DNA from: Bacteroidota bacterium
Lineage (GTDB): Bacteria > Bacteroidota > Bacteroidia > Chitinophagales > Chitinophagaceae
Reading direction: 5' to 3'
Assembly (NCBI GenBank): GCA_023423015.1
Contig: JAFAGE010000297.1
Span: forward strand, 1-18,141
DNA length: 18,141 bases
Positions 7,642-15,196 of this stretch are shown in pieces (within the stretch, counting starts at the first letter, position 1; each line of letters opens with the position of its first letter). Position numbers and translations under genes: made by a program. A model generated the notes under the pieces. That model saw only the letters and a list, made by a program, of their open reading frames with translations. It ran no database searches and was not told where the DNA came from.

Positions 7642-9093
7642 ATGTTTATGCCATATAGAAGTTTCTTTTTGCTCGTCTGCTTTTTTGTGTCGCTGGCGGC
7701 GCAATCGCAGATCAGGGTAAGCGCAAATAACAGGTTCCTGGAGAATAAAAATGGTGAACCATTTTTCTGGCTTGGCGATACCAACTGGGAATTGTTTCAC
7801 CGGCTCACCCGCGAAGAAGCCGAACACCTCATCACCACCCGGAGCGAACAGGGATTCAATGTTCTGCAGGCAGTTGCCCTTGCTGAAGTGGAAGGCATCA
7901 GGGAACCCAACCGCTATGGCGACTATCCTTTAAATAATGAAGATCCAACGCAGCTGTTGACTACTCCCGGCAGCGATACTGCAAGTGAATACCAGTACGA
8001 CTATTGGGATCATGTTGATTTTGTAATTCGTAAAGCCGCCGAAAAGGGAATCTATATCGGATTGTTGCCTACCTGGGGCGATAAGGTTGCCCGCAATTGG
8101 GGTGCCGGCCCGGCCATTTTTAACGAAAAGAATGCGAAGATTTATGGAGCAACGCTTGCGAAGCGCTACGCGAATCAGTGGAATATAATCTGGATTTTAG
8201 GTGGCGACAGGCCCGCGGTGTACACACGTGATGGTAAAGATTGGGATGACCGCGCAATCTGGCGGGCAATGGCGGCCGGCATCGAAGAAGTGCTGGGTAA
8301 AGAAGCATTTATTACCTATCATCCCTCGGGAGGAGAACAAAGAACGAGCAGTTTTGTTCACGATGAACCCTGGCTCGATATGAATGCATTTCAGTCCGGC
8401 CACGGTTCGCGCGAGGTACAGGCATGGAAATGGGTAGAAGAAGACCTGTCTAAACAGCCGCAGAAACCTACGCTGGATATGGAACCATGCTATGAGGATC
8501 ATCCGGTAAATCCCTGGGATGGTAAATGGACAAGAGCGCGGGGCTATTTCGACGCCTACGATGTGAGGGCACGAATTTACCGCGGAGTGTTTGCCGGTGC
8601 GTGCGGCGTAACCTACGGACATCACCAGGTGTGGCAGTTCTTCAACCCCGACCTCTATCGGCCAATAAATATCGGCGACACAATTATTGGTTGGAAAAAA
8701 TCGATCCTTTCGCAAGCAGCAACCGAAATGCAGTACCTCAAAAAGCTGACGGTATCGCGGCCATATTTTTCGAGAATAGCAGATCAAAGTATTATAAAGT
8801 CATCAGCAGGTAGTGATTACACCAATATCATATACGCCACGCGCGATGCGGGAGGCTCATATGCTTTTATTTATTTACCCCAGAACAAGCCGGTTAAAAT
8901 AGATCTCAGCAAAATCAGCGGCATCTCAAAAAAAGTGTGGTGGTTCGATGTGCGCAGCGGAAAAGCAATCGATGGAGGAACTGTAAAAGGCAACCGTACG
9001 CAGTCGTTCACTCCACCCAGGGAAGGCAAAGATTGGGTGTTGGTTATAGATGATGCGGGTAAGAAATTTAAACAGCCCGGAGATGTGAATTAA
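7642..9093 (+). CDS. GH140 (DUF4038) glycoside hydrolase, putative apiosidase
   Basis: A 483-residue exported enzyme. A Sec signal peptide covers about residues 1-22 (FFLLVCFFVSLAAQSQ). The DUF4038 TIM barrel runs from ~25 to ~375, with FFWLGDTNWELF at its start, WILGGDRP carrying the likely acid/base D189, and LDMEPCYED carrying the likely nucleophile E281. A C-terminal beta-sandwich (~385-473) resembles the PF12904-type domain usual in this architecture. The characterised GH140 member from Bacteroides thetaiotaomicron cleaves D-apiose from rhamnogalacturonan II, with D and E at nearly the same spacing (from memory, D187 and E284). Related DUF4038 proteins may have other activities, so apiosidase is an inference, much strengthened by the apiose genes 1 kb downstream. 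It is convergent with the AraC gene with 21 bp between. No SusC/SusD pair accompanies it. Confidence 0.85.
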   Translation: MFMPYRSFFLLVCFFVSLAAQSQIRVSANNRFLENKNGEPFFWLGDTNWELFHRLTREEAEHLITTRSEQGFNVLQAVALAEVEGIREPNRYGDYPLNNEDPTQLLTTPGSDTASEYQYDYWDHVDFVIRKAAEKGIYIGLLPTWGDKVARNWGAGPAIFNEKNAKIYGATLAKRYANQWNIIWILGGDRPAVYTRDGKDWDDRAIWRAMAAGIEEVLGKEAFITYHPSGGEQRTSSFVHDEPWLDMNAFQSGHGSREVQAWKWVEEDLSKQPQKPTLDMEPCYEDHPVNPWDGKWTRARGYFDAYDVRARIYRGVFAGACGVTYGHHQVWQFFNPDLYRPINIGDTIIGWKKSILSQAATEMQYLKKLTVSRPYFSRIADQSIIKSSAGSDYTNIIYATRDAGGSYAFIYLPQNKPVKIDLSKISGISKKVWWFDVRSGKAIDGGTVKGNRTQSFTPPREGKDWVLVIDDAGKKFKQPGDVN

Positions 9094-9114
9094 TTAGCAA
9101 AGGCAATCTGCACA

Positions 9115-9987
9115 CTAGGTTGTGACTTCCAGCTTCCTTCTCCGGTATTGTATTGGCGACATCTTCATAATTGATTTAAACTGCCGCGTGAAATACGACA
9201 ATTCGTTAAAACCACTTTCGTAACATGCGGATGTTGCGGTGTAATTTTTATTGGATAATAATTTACATGCGTAGGCAATCCTGATCTCATTCACGAATCG
9301 CGTAAAGTTCTTAAGTGTTCTGCTTTTGAAGTACCTGCAGAACGACGTTTCGGTCATATTCGCAATTGCTGCAATTTCGCTCACGGTAATTTTCTTCGTG
9401 AAGTTTTCATATAAATACTGGTACACACTCCGCATTCGCTCTTCGTCGTGCAGGTGAACGTACTCATAATTTCGGTTGGTCATAAGTTCGTAGCTATCGC
9501 TTTCAGTCAGCGTCTGCAATACTTCGAGCAGGCTAAACAATTTTCTTGTTTCGCTGAGAGTGTGCATGTTCAAAAGTGCATGCTTTACCTTTTCCACAAC
9601 ATGTTTTTTAAAATGCACACCGTTGCGTGCTTTATTCAGCAATGTTTTTATTTCATGCAATTCGGGTTTCACCATAAAATCTTTTCCCAGGAAGTCCTCG
9701 GTAAACTGTATAATTAAACCAAAGGGACGAACCGAAGGGTTTTCCTGTACGAATGATTTATTCTCCTGCAACACATGCGGGAAGTTTGCTCCAAGGATCA
9801 CAAGGTCGCCTTCGCTGAAGTCATAGAATCCATCGCCAATAATTGCATTAGTCTTTCCTTCGATAAAATAGATCAACTCAACTTCGGGGTGGTAGTGCCA
9901 ACGGGTGGTGAGATTAAAATGTTCCCACTTAAAAACGAATGACCGCCCAGCCTGGGGTGAGATAAGGCGGTACGTGGGTGTACTCAT
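9115..9987 (-). CDS. AraC-family transcriptional regulator with N-terminal cupin domain
   Basis: A 290-residue one-component regulator. The N-terminus is a cupin-like effector domain, with W30-H31-Y32-H33-P34-E35 followed by a Gly/Asp-rich strand to about residue 75. The C-terminus holds two helix-turn-helix motifs of the AraC type, at ~202-221 (VSEIAAIANMTETSFCRYFK) and ~250-271 (ending in the family's SYFTRQFK). The gene is divergent from the ABC/apiose operon and convergent with the GH140 gene, so it lies between the two transcription units it most likely controls. The probable effector is D-apiose or a pathway intermediate; this rests on context only. The start ATG at 9987 gives a normal cupin N-terminus. 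Confidence 0.92.
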   Translation of the reverse strand: MSTPTYRLISPQAGRSFVFKWEHFNLTTRWHYHPEVELIYFIEGKTNAIIGDGFYDFSEGDLVILGANFPHVLQENKSFVQENPSVRPFGLIIQFTEDFLGKDFMVKPELHEIKTLLNKARNGVHFKKHVVEKVKHALLNMHTLSETRKLFSLLEVLQTLTESDSYELMTNRNYEYVHLHDEERMRSVYQYLYENFTKKITVSEIAAIANMTETSFCRYFKSRTLKNFTRFVNEIRIAYACKLLSNKNYTATSACYESGFNELSYFTRQFKSIMKMSPIQYRRRKLEVTT

Positions 9988-10020
9988 ATGGAGTTATTTT
10001 TCTGAAATCGTAATTGGATG

Positions 10021-10060
10021 GAAAATTTAGATAAAATAGTCCAAATACAGGAAAATACAA
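10021..10060. promoter_or_regulatory. Four A/T-rich tracts phased at 10 bp in the araC-operon intergenic region
   Basis: Four consecutive decamers each carry an A-tract near positions 3-6: GAAAATTTAG, ATAAAATAGT, CCAAATACAG, GAAAATACAA. Phasing at one helical turn places them on one face of the DNA, which would bend it or present half-sites to a regulator. A 10-bp perfect palindrome GCGGCGCCGC lies further down at 10077-10086. The region is 125 bp between two divergent starts and must contain both promoters, but no clean -7/-33 pair was found for the plus-strand operon. An AraC operator is an inference. Confidence 0.3.
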
Positions 10061-10112
10061 TATAACGTGCTGTGGTGCGGCGCCGCCATTTTTGTGCAAA
10101 GTTTGCCATGTG

Positions 10113-10913
10113 ATGCAACTGGGATTGAGCACATATTCATTTCCCTGGGCATTCGGCGTTCCGGGCTATAAACCTTCAACGCTGATGTCGGCTGCCGATT
10201 TAATAGAAGTTGCGAAGCGCAACAACATCCGCTTTGTCCAGATTGGCGACAACTATCCATTACATGACAGCGACATCGCTGCGTTAGCTAAAATTTCGAA
10301 TACTGCCGGAATCGGGCTGGAAGTTGGAGCACGCAGGCTGACCCATGAACGTTTGTCGGAGTACATCGCCATTGCCGCGAAACTGCAGTCGCCGTTTCTC
10401 CGCATGGTAATTGATGATGCAGGCTACCATCCATCCCCAGAAGACGTGACGCGCATCATCCAGGCGTTTCTGCCTGAGTTTAAGAAACACCGTGTGATGC
10501 TCGCAATTGAGAACCACGACCGATTTTCTTCCCAAACCCTCGTTGATCTGATCAACCGAACCGATCCCGAATGGATAGGCATTTGCCTCGATACAGCAAA
10601 TTCGTTTGGCGCAGTTGAAGGAACATATGAAACAGTCAGATTGCTGGCGCCTTATACAGTAAACCTTCACATCAAAGATATCTCCATTCGCAGGCACGAT
10701 CATAAAATGGGATTTACTATTGAAGGCACACCAGCAGGTTCAGGTTTGCTCAATTTACCAGAGATTATAAATACAGTACGGGCTTATGGCAAATGCCGTA
10801 CTGCAACACTTGAACTGTGGCCAGGTTATACCGGCAACGTGGCCGACACAATACGAAGAGAGAAACAATGGGTGCTTGAAAGTATTCACTATCTAAAATC
10901 GATACTAACATGA
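10113..10913 (+). CDS. oiaC: Sugar phosphate isomerase/epimerase-fold enzyme, putative 3-oxo-isoapionate decarboxylase (OiaC-like)
   Basis: A 266-residue TIM-barrel protein of the AP-endonuclease-2/xylose isomerase-like superfamily. It begins MQLGLSTYSFPWAFGVPGY. The probable metal ligands fall where the fold requires them: E133 (AIENHDRF), D160 (CLDTANSFG), H186 (NLHIKD) and E234 (LELWPG). In the described D-apiose pathways a protein of this superfamily, OiaC, decarboxylates 3-oxo-isoapionate to L-erythrulose. The N-terminal STYSFxWAxGVPGY pattern with VQIGDNxPLH resembles that subgroup as I remember it. The frame is open back to a TTG at 10092, but the ATG at 10113 is preferred because the extra residues precede the conserved first strand. 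It is the first gene of the operon and overlaps the next by ATGA. Without that neighbour the specificity could not be assigned. Confidence 0.75.
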   Translation: MQLGLSTYSFPWAFGVPGYKPSTLMSAADLIEVAKRNNIRFVQIGDNYPLHDSDIAALAKISNTAGIGLEVGARRLTHERLSEYIAIAAKLQSPFLRMVIDDAGYHPSPEDVTRIIQAFLPEFKKHRVMLAIENHDRFSSQTLVDLINRTDPEWIGICLDTANSFGAVEGTYETVRLLAPYTVNLHIKDISIRRHDHKMGFTIEGTPAGSGLLNLPEIINTVRAYGKCRTATLELWPGYTGNVADTIRREKQWVLESIHYLKSILT

Positions 10914-11743
10914 GTAAAATTGCGCTAGTGGGTGCAGGCGGCAAGATGGGTTGCCGGCTCACCGACAACTTTATCAGGTGTTCACAATACGTTCTCGATT
11001 ATCTTGAGATCAGTGAAAAAGGTATTCAGAACCTGCAACAGCGTAATGTGGTGATTGGTGACGAGAGCAAAGCTGTTCCGGATGCCGACGTTGTTATCCT
11101 GGCCGTGCCCGATGTGGCCATCGGCGCCATTTCGCACAAAGTAATTCCCAGGATGAAAGCGGGTGCGATTGTACTGATGCTTGATCCTGCAGCACCACTG
11201 GACGGTGTAATCGCTCATCGCGACGATCTTGGATATGTGATTGCCCATCCCTGTCATCCCTCTGTTTTTAACTGGGAGCCAACGGAGGAAGCATTCCGTG
11301 ATTTTTACGGAGGCATATCGGCGAAGCAGTCGATCGTAGTTGCTTTGATGCATGGCACGGAAGAACAATACGCGCTGGGAGAGAGGGTTAGTAAAGACAT
11401 GTATGCACCGATCAAAACTACTCACAGGATTACGCTTGAACAAATGGCGATCCTTGAACCCGCTATGGTTGAAACGCTGGCACAAACCTGTATGGAAGTA
11501 GTGAAGGATGGATTCGACAGAATTGTTCAGCTCGGGGTGCCAGAGGCAGCGGCCCGCGACTTTGTATTAGGACATCTTCGGATTCAGATGGCCGTTTTAT
11601 TTAAAGAAGTGAATGGAAGCTTTTCCGACGCGGCTTACAAAATCAGCAAGCGCGCCAGGCCCATCCTCTTTCGCGAAAACTGGCAGAAGATTTTTGAAAT
11701 GGACGACATTCGTCAGCAGGTACGGGACATCACTACCAAATAA
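10910..11743 (+). CDS. apnO: D-apionate oxidoisomerase (ApnO-like), NAD-dependent
   Basis: A 277-residue Rossmann-fold enzyme with a phosphogluconate-dehydrogenase-type C-terminal helical domain. The nucleotide motif GAGGKMG is at 8-14. The stretches VILAVPDVAIG, LDPAAPLDG, AHPCHPSVFN (H113, H116) and GGISAKQSIVVALMHG form the core. The C-terminal half holds LEQMAILEPAMVETLAQTCMEV and GVPEAAARDFVLGH. This combination is characteristic, from memory, of ApnO, which oxidises and isomerises D-apionate to 3-oxo-isoapionate. It differs from true 6-phosphogluconate dehydrogenases in length and in the HPCHP motif. It overlaps the OiaC-like gene by 4 bp (ATGA), consistent with translational coupling of two consecutive pathway steps. 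This is the most diagnostic gene of the locus. Confidence 0.8.
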   Translation: MSKIALVGAGGKMGCRLTDNFIRCSQYVLDYLEISEKGIQNLQQRNVVIGDESKAVPDADVVILAVPDVAIGAISHKVIPRMKAGAIVLMLDPAAPLDGVIAHRDDLGYVIAHPCHPSVFNWEPTEEAFRDFYGGISAKQSIVVALMHGTEEQYALGERVSKDMYAPIKTTHRITLEQMAILEPAMVETLAQTCMEVVKDGFDRIVQLGVPEAAARDFVLGHLRIQMAVLFKEVNGSFSDAAYKISKRARPILFRENWQKIFEMDDIRQQVRDITTK

Positions 11744-11752
11744 AAATTTTAA

Positions 11753-12775
11753 ATGAAAGCCCAGCCTCTTCGGTTTGCAGTTATTGGTACCGGCTTCTGG
11801 TCGAACTACCAGATCGCCGCGTGGAAAGAATTAGAAGGAGTGGAGTTGGTTGCCGTTTACAATAGAACGAAAATAAAAGCAATTGACATTGCGAAAAAAT
11901 TCGGCGTTCCGGCAGTGTACGATTCTGTAGATGAATTACTCGAGAAGGAAAGTATCGACTTTGTAGACATTATTACCGACGTTGACACACATCATCCATT
12001 TGCTATTGCTGCGGCGAATAAGGGAATACAGGTGGTGTGCCAGAAACCGATGGCTGCTTCGCTTCCTCTCGCCCGTGAAATGGTGCTAGCCTTTAAGAAA
12101 AACGGAGTCGGTTTCTTTGTACATGAGAATTTCAGGTTCCAGGCACCTTTGCGTGCACTGAAGAAAGAACTGGACAGTGGTATAATCGGCAAGCCCTTTA
12201 AAGCGCGTGTGTCATTCTGCTCGGCATTTCCCGTGTTCGACAATCAGCCTTTTCTCCGCCAACTTGAACACTTCATCTTAACAGACATTGGTTCGCATGT
12301 TTTGGATGTTTGCCGTTTTCTTTTTGGAGAAGCAAAGACGCTGTACTGCAAAACAAAGCGTGTGAATGCCGGCATTAAGGGAGAAGATGTAGCGAATGTG
12401 TTGATGGTAATGGAAGATGACGTGCACTGTTTTGCTGAGATGTCGTATGCTTCTGTTCTGGAGAAGGAGTCTTTTCCTCAAACTCTTGTTCTGATTGAAG
12501 GAGAAGCAGGTTCGCTGAACCTTTCACATGACTTTGAGCTTAAAATAACCACTCGTGCAGGAACGCACAGCAAAAAAATACAACCCGTGATGTACGATTG
12601 GGTTGATCCTGCGTATGCCGTTGTTCATTCAAGCATTGTGGATTGTAACAGGGATATTCTTGAAGGACTCAGAGGTAGTAAGTCTGAAATGATGGGTGAA
12701 GACAACCTGAAAACCGTTGAACTGGTATGGGCATGTTATGAATCTGCAGCCGCAGGAAAAATCGTGTGGCTGTGA
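11753..12775 (+). CDS. apsD: Gfo/Idh/MocA-family dehydrogenase, putative D-apiose dehydrogenase (ApsD-like)
   Basis: A 340-residue NAD(P)-dependent oxidoreductase. The N-terminal Rossmann domain has GTGFWSNYQIAAW (motif GTGFW, 12-16). The catalytic Lys is K98 in CQKPMAAS, where the family more often has EKP. FFVHENFRFQAP follows at 121-132, and the second-domain catalytic motif TDIGSHVLD has D178 and H182. ApsD, which oxidises D-apiose to D-apionolactone in the described pathways, is a Gfo/Idh/MocA protein, and the CQKPM and HENxRxQAP features agree with my recollection of it. On sequence alone another sugar dehydrogenase is possible; the ApnO and OiaC neighbours make apiose the best choice. 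It starts 9 bp after apnO, and its TGA overlaps the next start. Confidence 0.75.
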   Translation: MKAQPLRFAVIGTGFWSNYQIAAWKELEGVELVAVYNRTKIKAIDIAKKFGVPAVYDSVDELLEKESIDFVDIITDVDTHHPFAIAAANKGIQVVCQKPMAASLPLAREMVLAFKKNGVGFFVHENFRFQAPLRALKKELDSGIIGKPFKARVSFCSAFPVFDNQPFLRQLEHFILTDIGSHVLDVCRFLFGEAKTLYCKTKRVNAGIKGEDVANVLMVMEDDVHCFAEMSYASVLEKESFPQTLVLIEGEAGSLNLSHDFELKITTRAGTHSKKIQPVMYDWVDPAYAVVHSSIVDCNRDILEGLRGSKSEMMGEDNLKTVELVWACYESAAAGKIVWL

Positions 12776-14235
12776 TATTGCGCCTGGAAAATATCACCAA
12801 AACTTTTTCAGGAGTCACCGCGCTCGAAAACGTGTCCATGGGATTTCTCGCTGGCCGGGTGCATGCGATTTGCGGAGAGAACGGCGCCGGCAAGAGTACA
12901 CTGATGAATATCATTGTGGGAAACCTCGTGCCGGATAGTGGAAAGATAATATGGAAGCACTCGGAAATACATCCCCGGGGTGTAGCTGAATCCCAGCAGC
13001 TTGGCATCAACATCGTGTACCAGGAACGTAGTCTTGCAGATGCACTTACAATTGCCGAAAACATTTTTCCAAACCGTCAGCCGAAAAACCGGTGGGGGTT
13101 GATCGACTACAAAAAGCTTTATCAGCAAACGCAGCAGTTGCTCAACGATCTTCAACTGGAACTTTCACCGTCAACCTGGTTGGCAAATCTTTCTGCTGGA
13201 GAAAAACAAATGGTAGAGATTGCGAAAGCCATCTCACTTGAGCCATCGTTGCTGATCCTTGATGAGCCCACGGCATCGCTCACAAACCGCGATACTGAAA
13301 TATTGTTTCGCATCGTTCGCCGCCTTAAAGAAAAAGGTACTGGTGTCATTTACATTTCGCACCGGATGAATGAAATAAAGGAAATAGCGGACGAGGTATC
13401 AATTCTTAAAGACGGCAGATACCAGGGAACCGTTGACGCAGCATCCACACCGTTGGAAACGATGGTGAGGATGATGGTGGGCCGCGAGTTGCAGCAGCTG
13501 CATTACAGGTCGGATGTAAGGCCCCGGAAAAAACTTGAAGTAAAAAATATAAGCGGAAGAGGTTTTGAAAATGTAAGCTTTGATTTGTTTGAAGGTGAGG
13601 TACTCGGCTTCGCCGGCTTGCTCGGTTCGGGAAGAACAAACCTGGTGCGTGCGTTGTTCGGTGATGCAGAAATATACAGCGGTGAAATCTATAAAAATGG
13701 TAAACCTCACCGGCCTGCACACCCGCGACAAGCAATCAATGCTGGCCTGGCATATGTTCCCGAAGAACGGAAAACATTATCGGTTTTCGCAGACAAATCG
13801 CTCGTAGAAAATATTGCAGTCAATCGCTTAGTAAATATTTGGTACCGCAATGCAGAGCTTGCGCAGGCTACTGCAACCCTGCAGAAGGAATTCGACATCC
13901 GCGCGGCATCCATACAAAGTAAAGTGCGAACGCTGAGTGGCGGAAATCAGCAGAAAATGGTCCTGGCAAAGTGGTTGTCTCTTGGTCCCGAAATTCTGCT
14001 GGTGAATGAGCCTACACACGGGGTAGACGTAGGATCAAAGGCTTCGATTTACGGAATGCTTAAGGGATTTACGGCAAACGGAAACAGTGTAATCCTGGTT
14101 TCGAGTGAGCTGCCCGAACTATTGTTGTTGTCGGACAGGATTGTAGTAATGCATCAAAAACAAATTTCAGCCATAATGTTGAGAGAGGAAGCAACGGAAG
14201 AGAAGATAACCGCATTGGCATCGGGCATAAAATAA
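12766..14235 (+). CDS. Sugar ABC importer ATP-binding protein, RbsA/XylG-like (two NBDs)
   Basis: A 489-residue ATPase with two fused nucleotide-binding domains, as in ribose, xylose and galactose importers. NBD1 has Walker A GENGAGKS (37-44), signature LSAGEK (142-147) and Walker B LLILDEPTAS (D166, E167). NBD2 has the degenerate GLLGSGRTN (284-292) normal for this family, signature LSGGNQQ (390-396) and LLVNEPTHGVDVG. There the usual Walker B Asp is N414 and the usual Arg of DEPTRG is His, so NBD2 looks even less competent for hydrolysis than usual. Start choice: GTG at 12766 (used here) or GTG at 12772, which would give a GTGA overlap with the previous stop. It powers import of the operon's sugar, probably apiose. 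Confidence 0.9.
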   Translation: MAVILRLENITKTFSGVTALENVSMGFLAGRVHAICGENGAGKSTLMNIIVGNLVPDSGKIIWKHSEIHPRGVAESQQLGINIVYQERSLADALTIAENIFPNRQPKNRWGLIDYKKLYQQTQQLLNDLQLELSPSTWLANLSAGEKQMVEIAKAISLEPSLLILDEPTASLTNRDTEILFRIVRRLKEKGTGVIYISHRMNEIKEIADEVSILKDGRYQGTVDAASTPLETMVRMMVGRELQQLHYRSDVRPRKKLEVKNISGRGFENVSFDLFEGEVLGFAGLLGSGRTNLVRALFGDAEIYSGEIYKNGKPHRPAHPRQAINAGLAYVPEERKTLSVFADKSLVENIAVNRLVNIWYRNAELAQATATLQKEFDIRAASIQSKVRTLSGGNQQKMVLAKWLSLGPEILLVNEPTHGVDVGSKASIYGMLKGFTANGNSVILVSSELPELLLLSDRIVVMHQKQISAIMLREEATEEKITALASGIK

Positions 14236-14239
14236 ATTA

Positions 14240-15190
14240 ATGACACCCGTAAAAGAACTATTCAGAGACAGAGTAATCTCGCTCGCAGCCGCAATTGTTC
14301 TGCTGTGCACAATTATGAGCGTTGTGTACACGCAGCAATTTGCCACCATCGAAAACTTTTCGCAGCTTCTGCTAAACTTATCGATTGACACCATTGTGGC
14401 CGTTGGAATGATGGTGTTGATGATATCCGGCATGTTCGACCTCTCTGTTGGCTCCATTGTAGCATTCTCCGGGGGAATGGCAGGTTATCTGATGTATTAC
14501 CACGACGTGAATGCGATTATTGCTATTGCAGTCGCCCTTTCATCATCTATTTTGGTCGGCTTTGTAAATGGATGGTTGATTGCGAAGGTTGGAATAAACC
14601 CAATGATTCAGACGCTTGCTATGATGGGCATTGTACGCGGATTGGCGCTGATGTTAAGTGGTGCAGGCATTCAGAATTTTCCTTACGAGTTTATTTACAT
14701 TGGACAGTCGAAGTTGCTTGGTTTACAGGCGCCGGTCTGGTACATGCTCTTTGTCGTGCTCCTGTTTCATTTCCTCGTAAAACGGACTTCATTCTTCAGG
14801 AGGTATTATTTTATCGGAAGCAACGAAAATGCGGCTCGTCTCTCCGGAATACAGGTGGAGAAGATGAAAGTGTGGGCATTCGTTATTTCAGCTACGCTTG
14901 CAGGTATAGCGGGAATTTTGTTATCGTCGCGTTTGGGTGCGGCGTTGTCCACTTCTGGCAGAGGTTTGGAATTGCGCGTGATAACAGCTGTAATTTTAGG
15001 AGGTGCAAGTTTGGCGGGCGGCTATGGAAAAATATGGGGAGCATTCCTGGGTGCATTGTTTATGGCACTCATCAACAATATGCTTATTATTAGTCGTGTG
15101 TCGGGATATTGGCAGGAAATAATTTTAGGATTGATTCTGATTGTAGCTGTGGGCATTGACCAATGGATATTGAAAAAACTTGATAAATAA
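14240..15190 (+). CDS. Sugar ABC importer permease, RbsC-like
   Basis: A 316-residue inner-membrane protein of the BPD_transp_2 (ribose/xylose permease) family. Many hydrophobic helices are visible. Family motifs include GMFDLSVGS (~64-72), FVNGWLIAKVGINPMIQTLAMM, GSNENAARLSGI in the coupling-helix region, and VILGGASLAGGYGKIWGA. As is usual, one gene encodes the permease, which would form a homodimer with the double-NBD ATPase. It starts 4 bp after the ATPase gene and ends 6 bp before the binding protein, so co-transcription is near certain. The substrate is decided mostly by the binding protein. Confidence 0.92.
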   Translation: MTPVKELFRDRVISLAAAIVLLCTIMSVVYTQQFATIENFSQLLLNLSIDTIVAVGMMVLMISGMFDLSVGSIVAFSGGMAGYLMYYHDVNAIIAIAVALSSSILVGFVNGWLIAKVGINPMIQTLAMMGIVRGLALMLSGAGIQNFPYEFIYIGQSKLLGLQAPVWYMLFVVLLFHFLVKRTSFFRRYYFIGSNENAARLSGIQVEKMKVWAFVISATLAGIAGILLSSRLGAALSTSGRGLELRVITAVILGGASLAGGYGKIWGAFLGALFMALINNMLIISRVSGYWQEIILGLILIVAVGIDQWILKKLDK

Positions 15191-15196
15191 TTTTCT

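Noticed and set aside
10092..10112. TTG start at 10092 for the OiaC-like gene
   Set aside because: The extra seven residues (MCKVCHV) precede the conserved first strand, and a normal ATG at 10113 follows.
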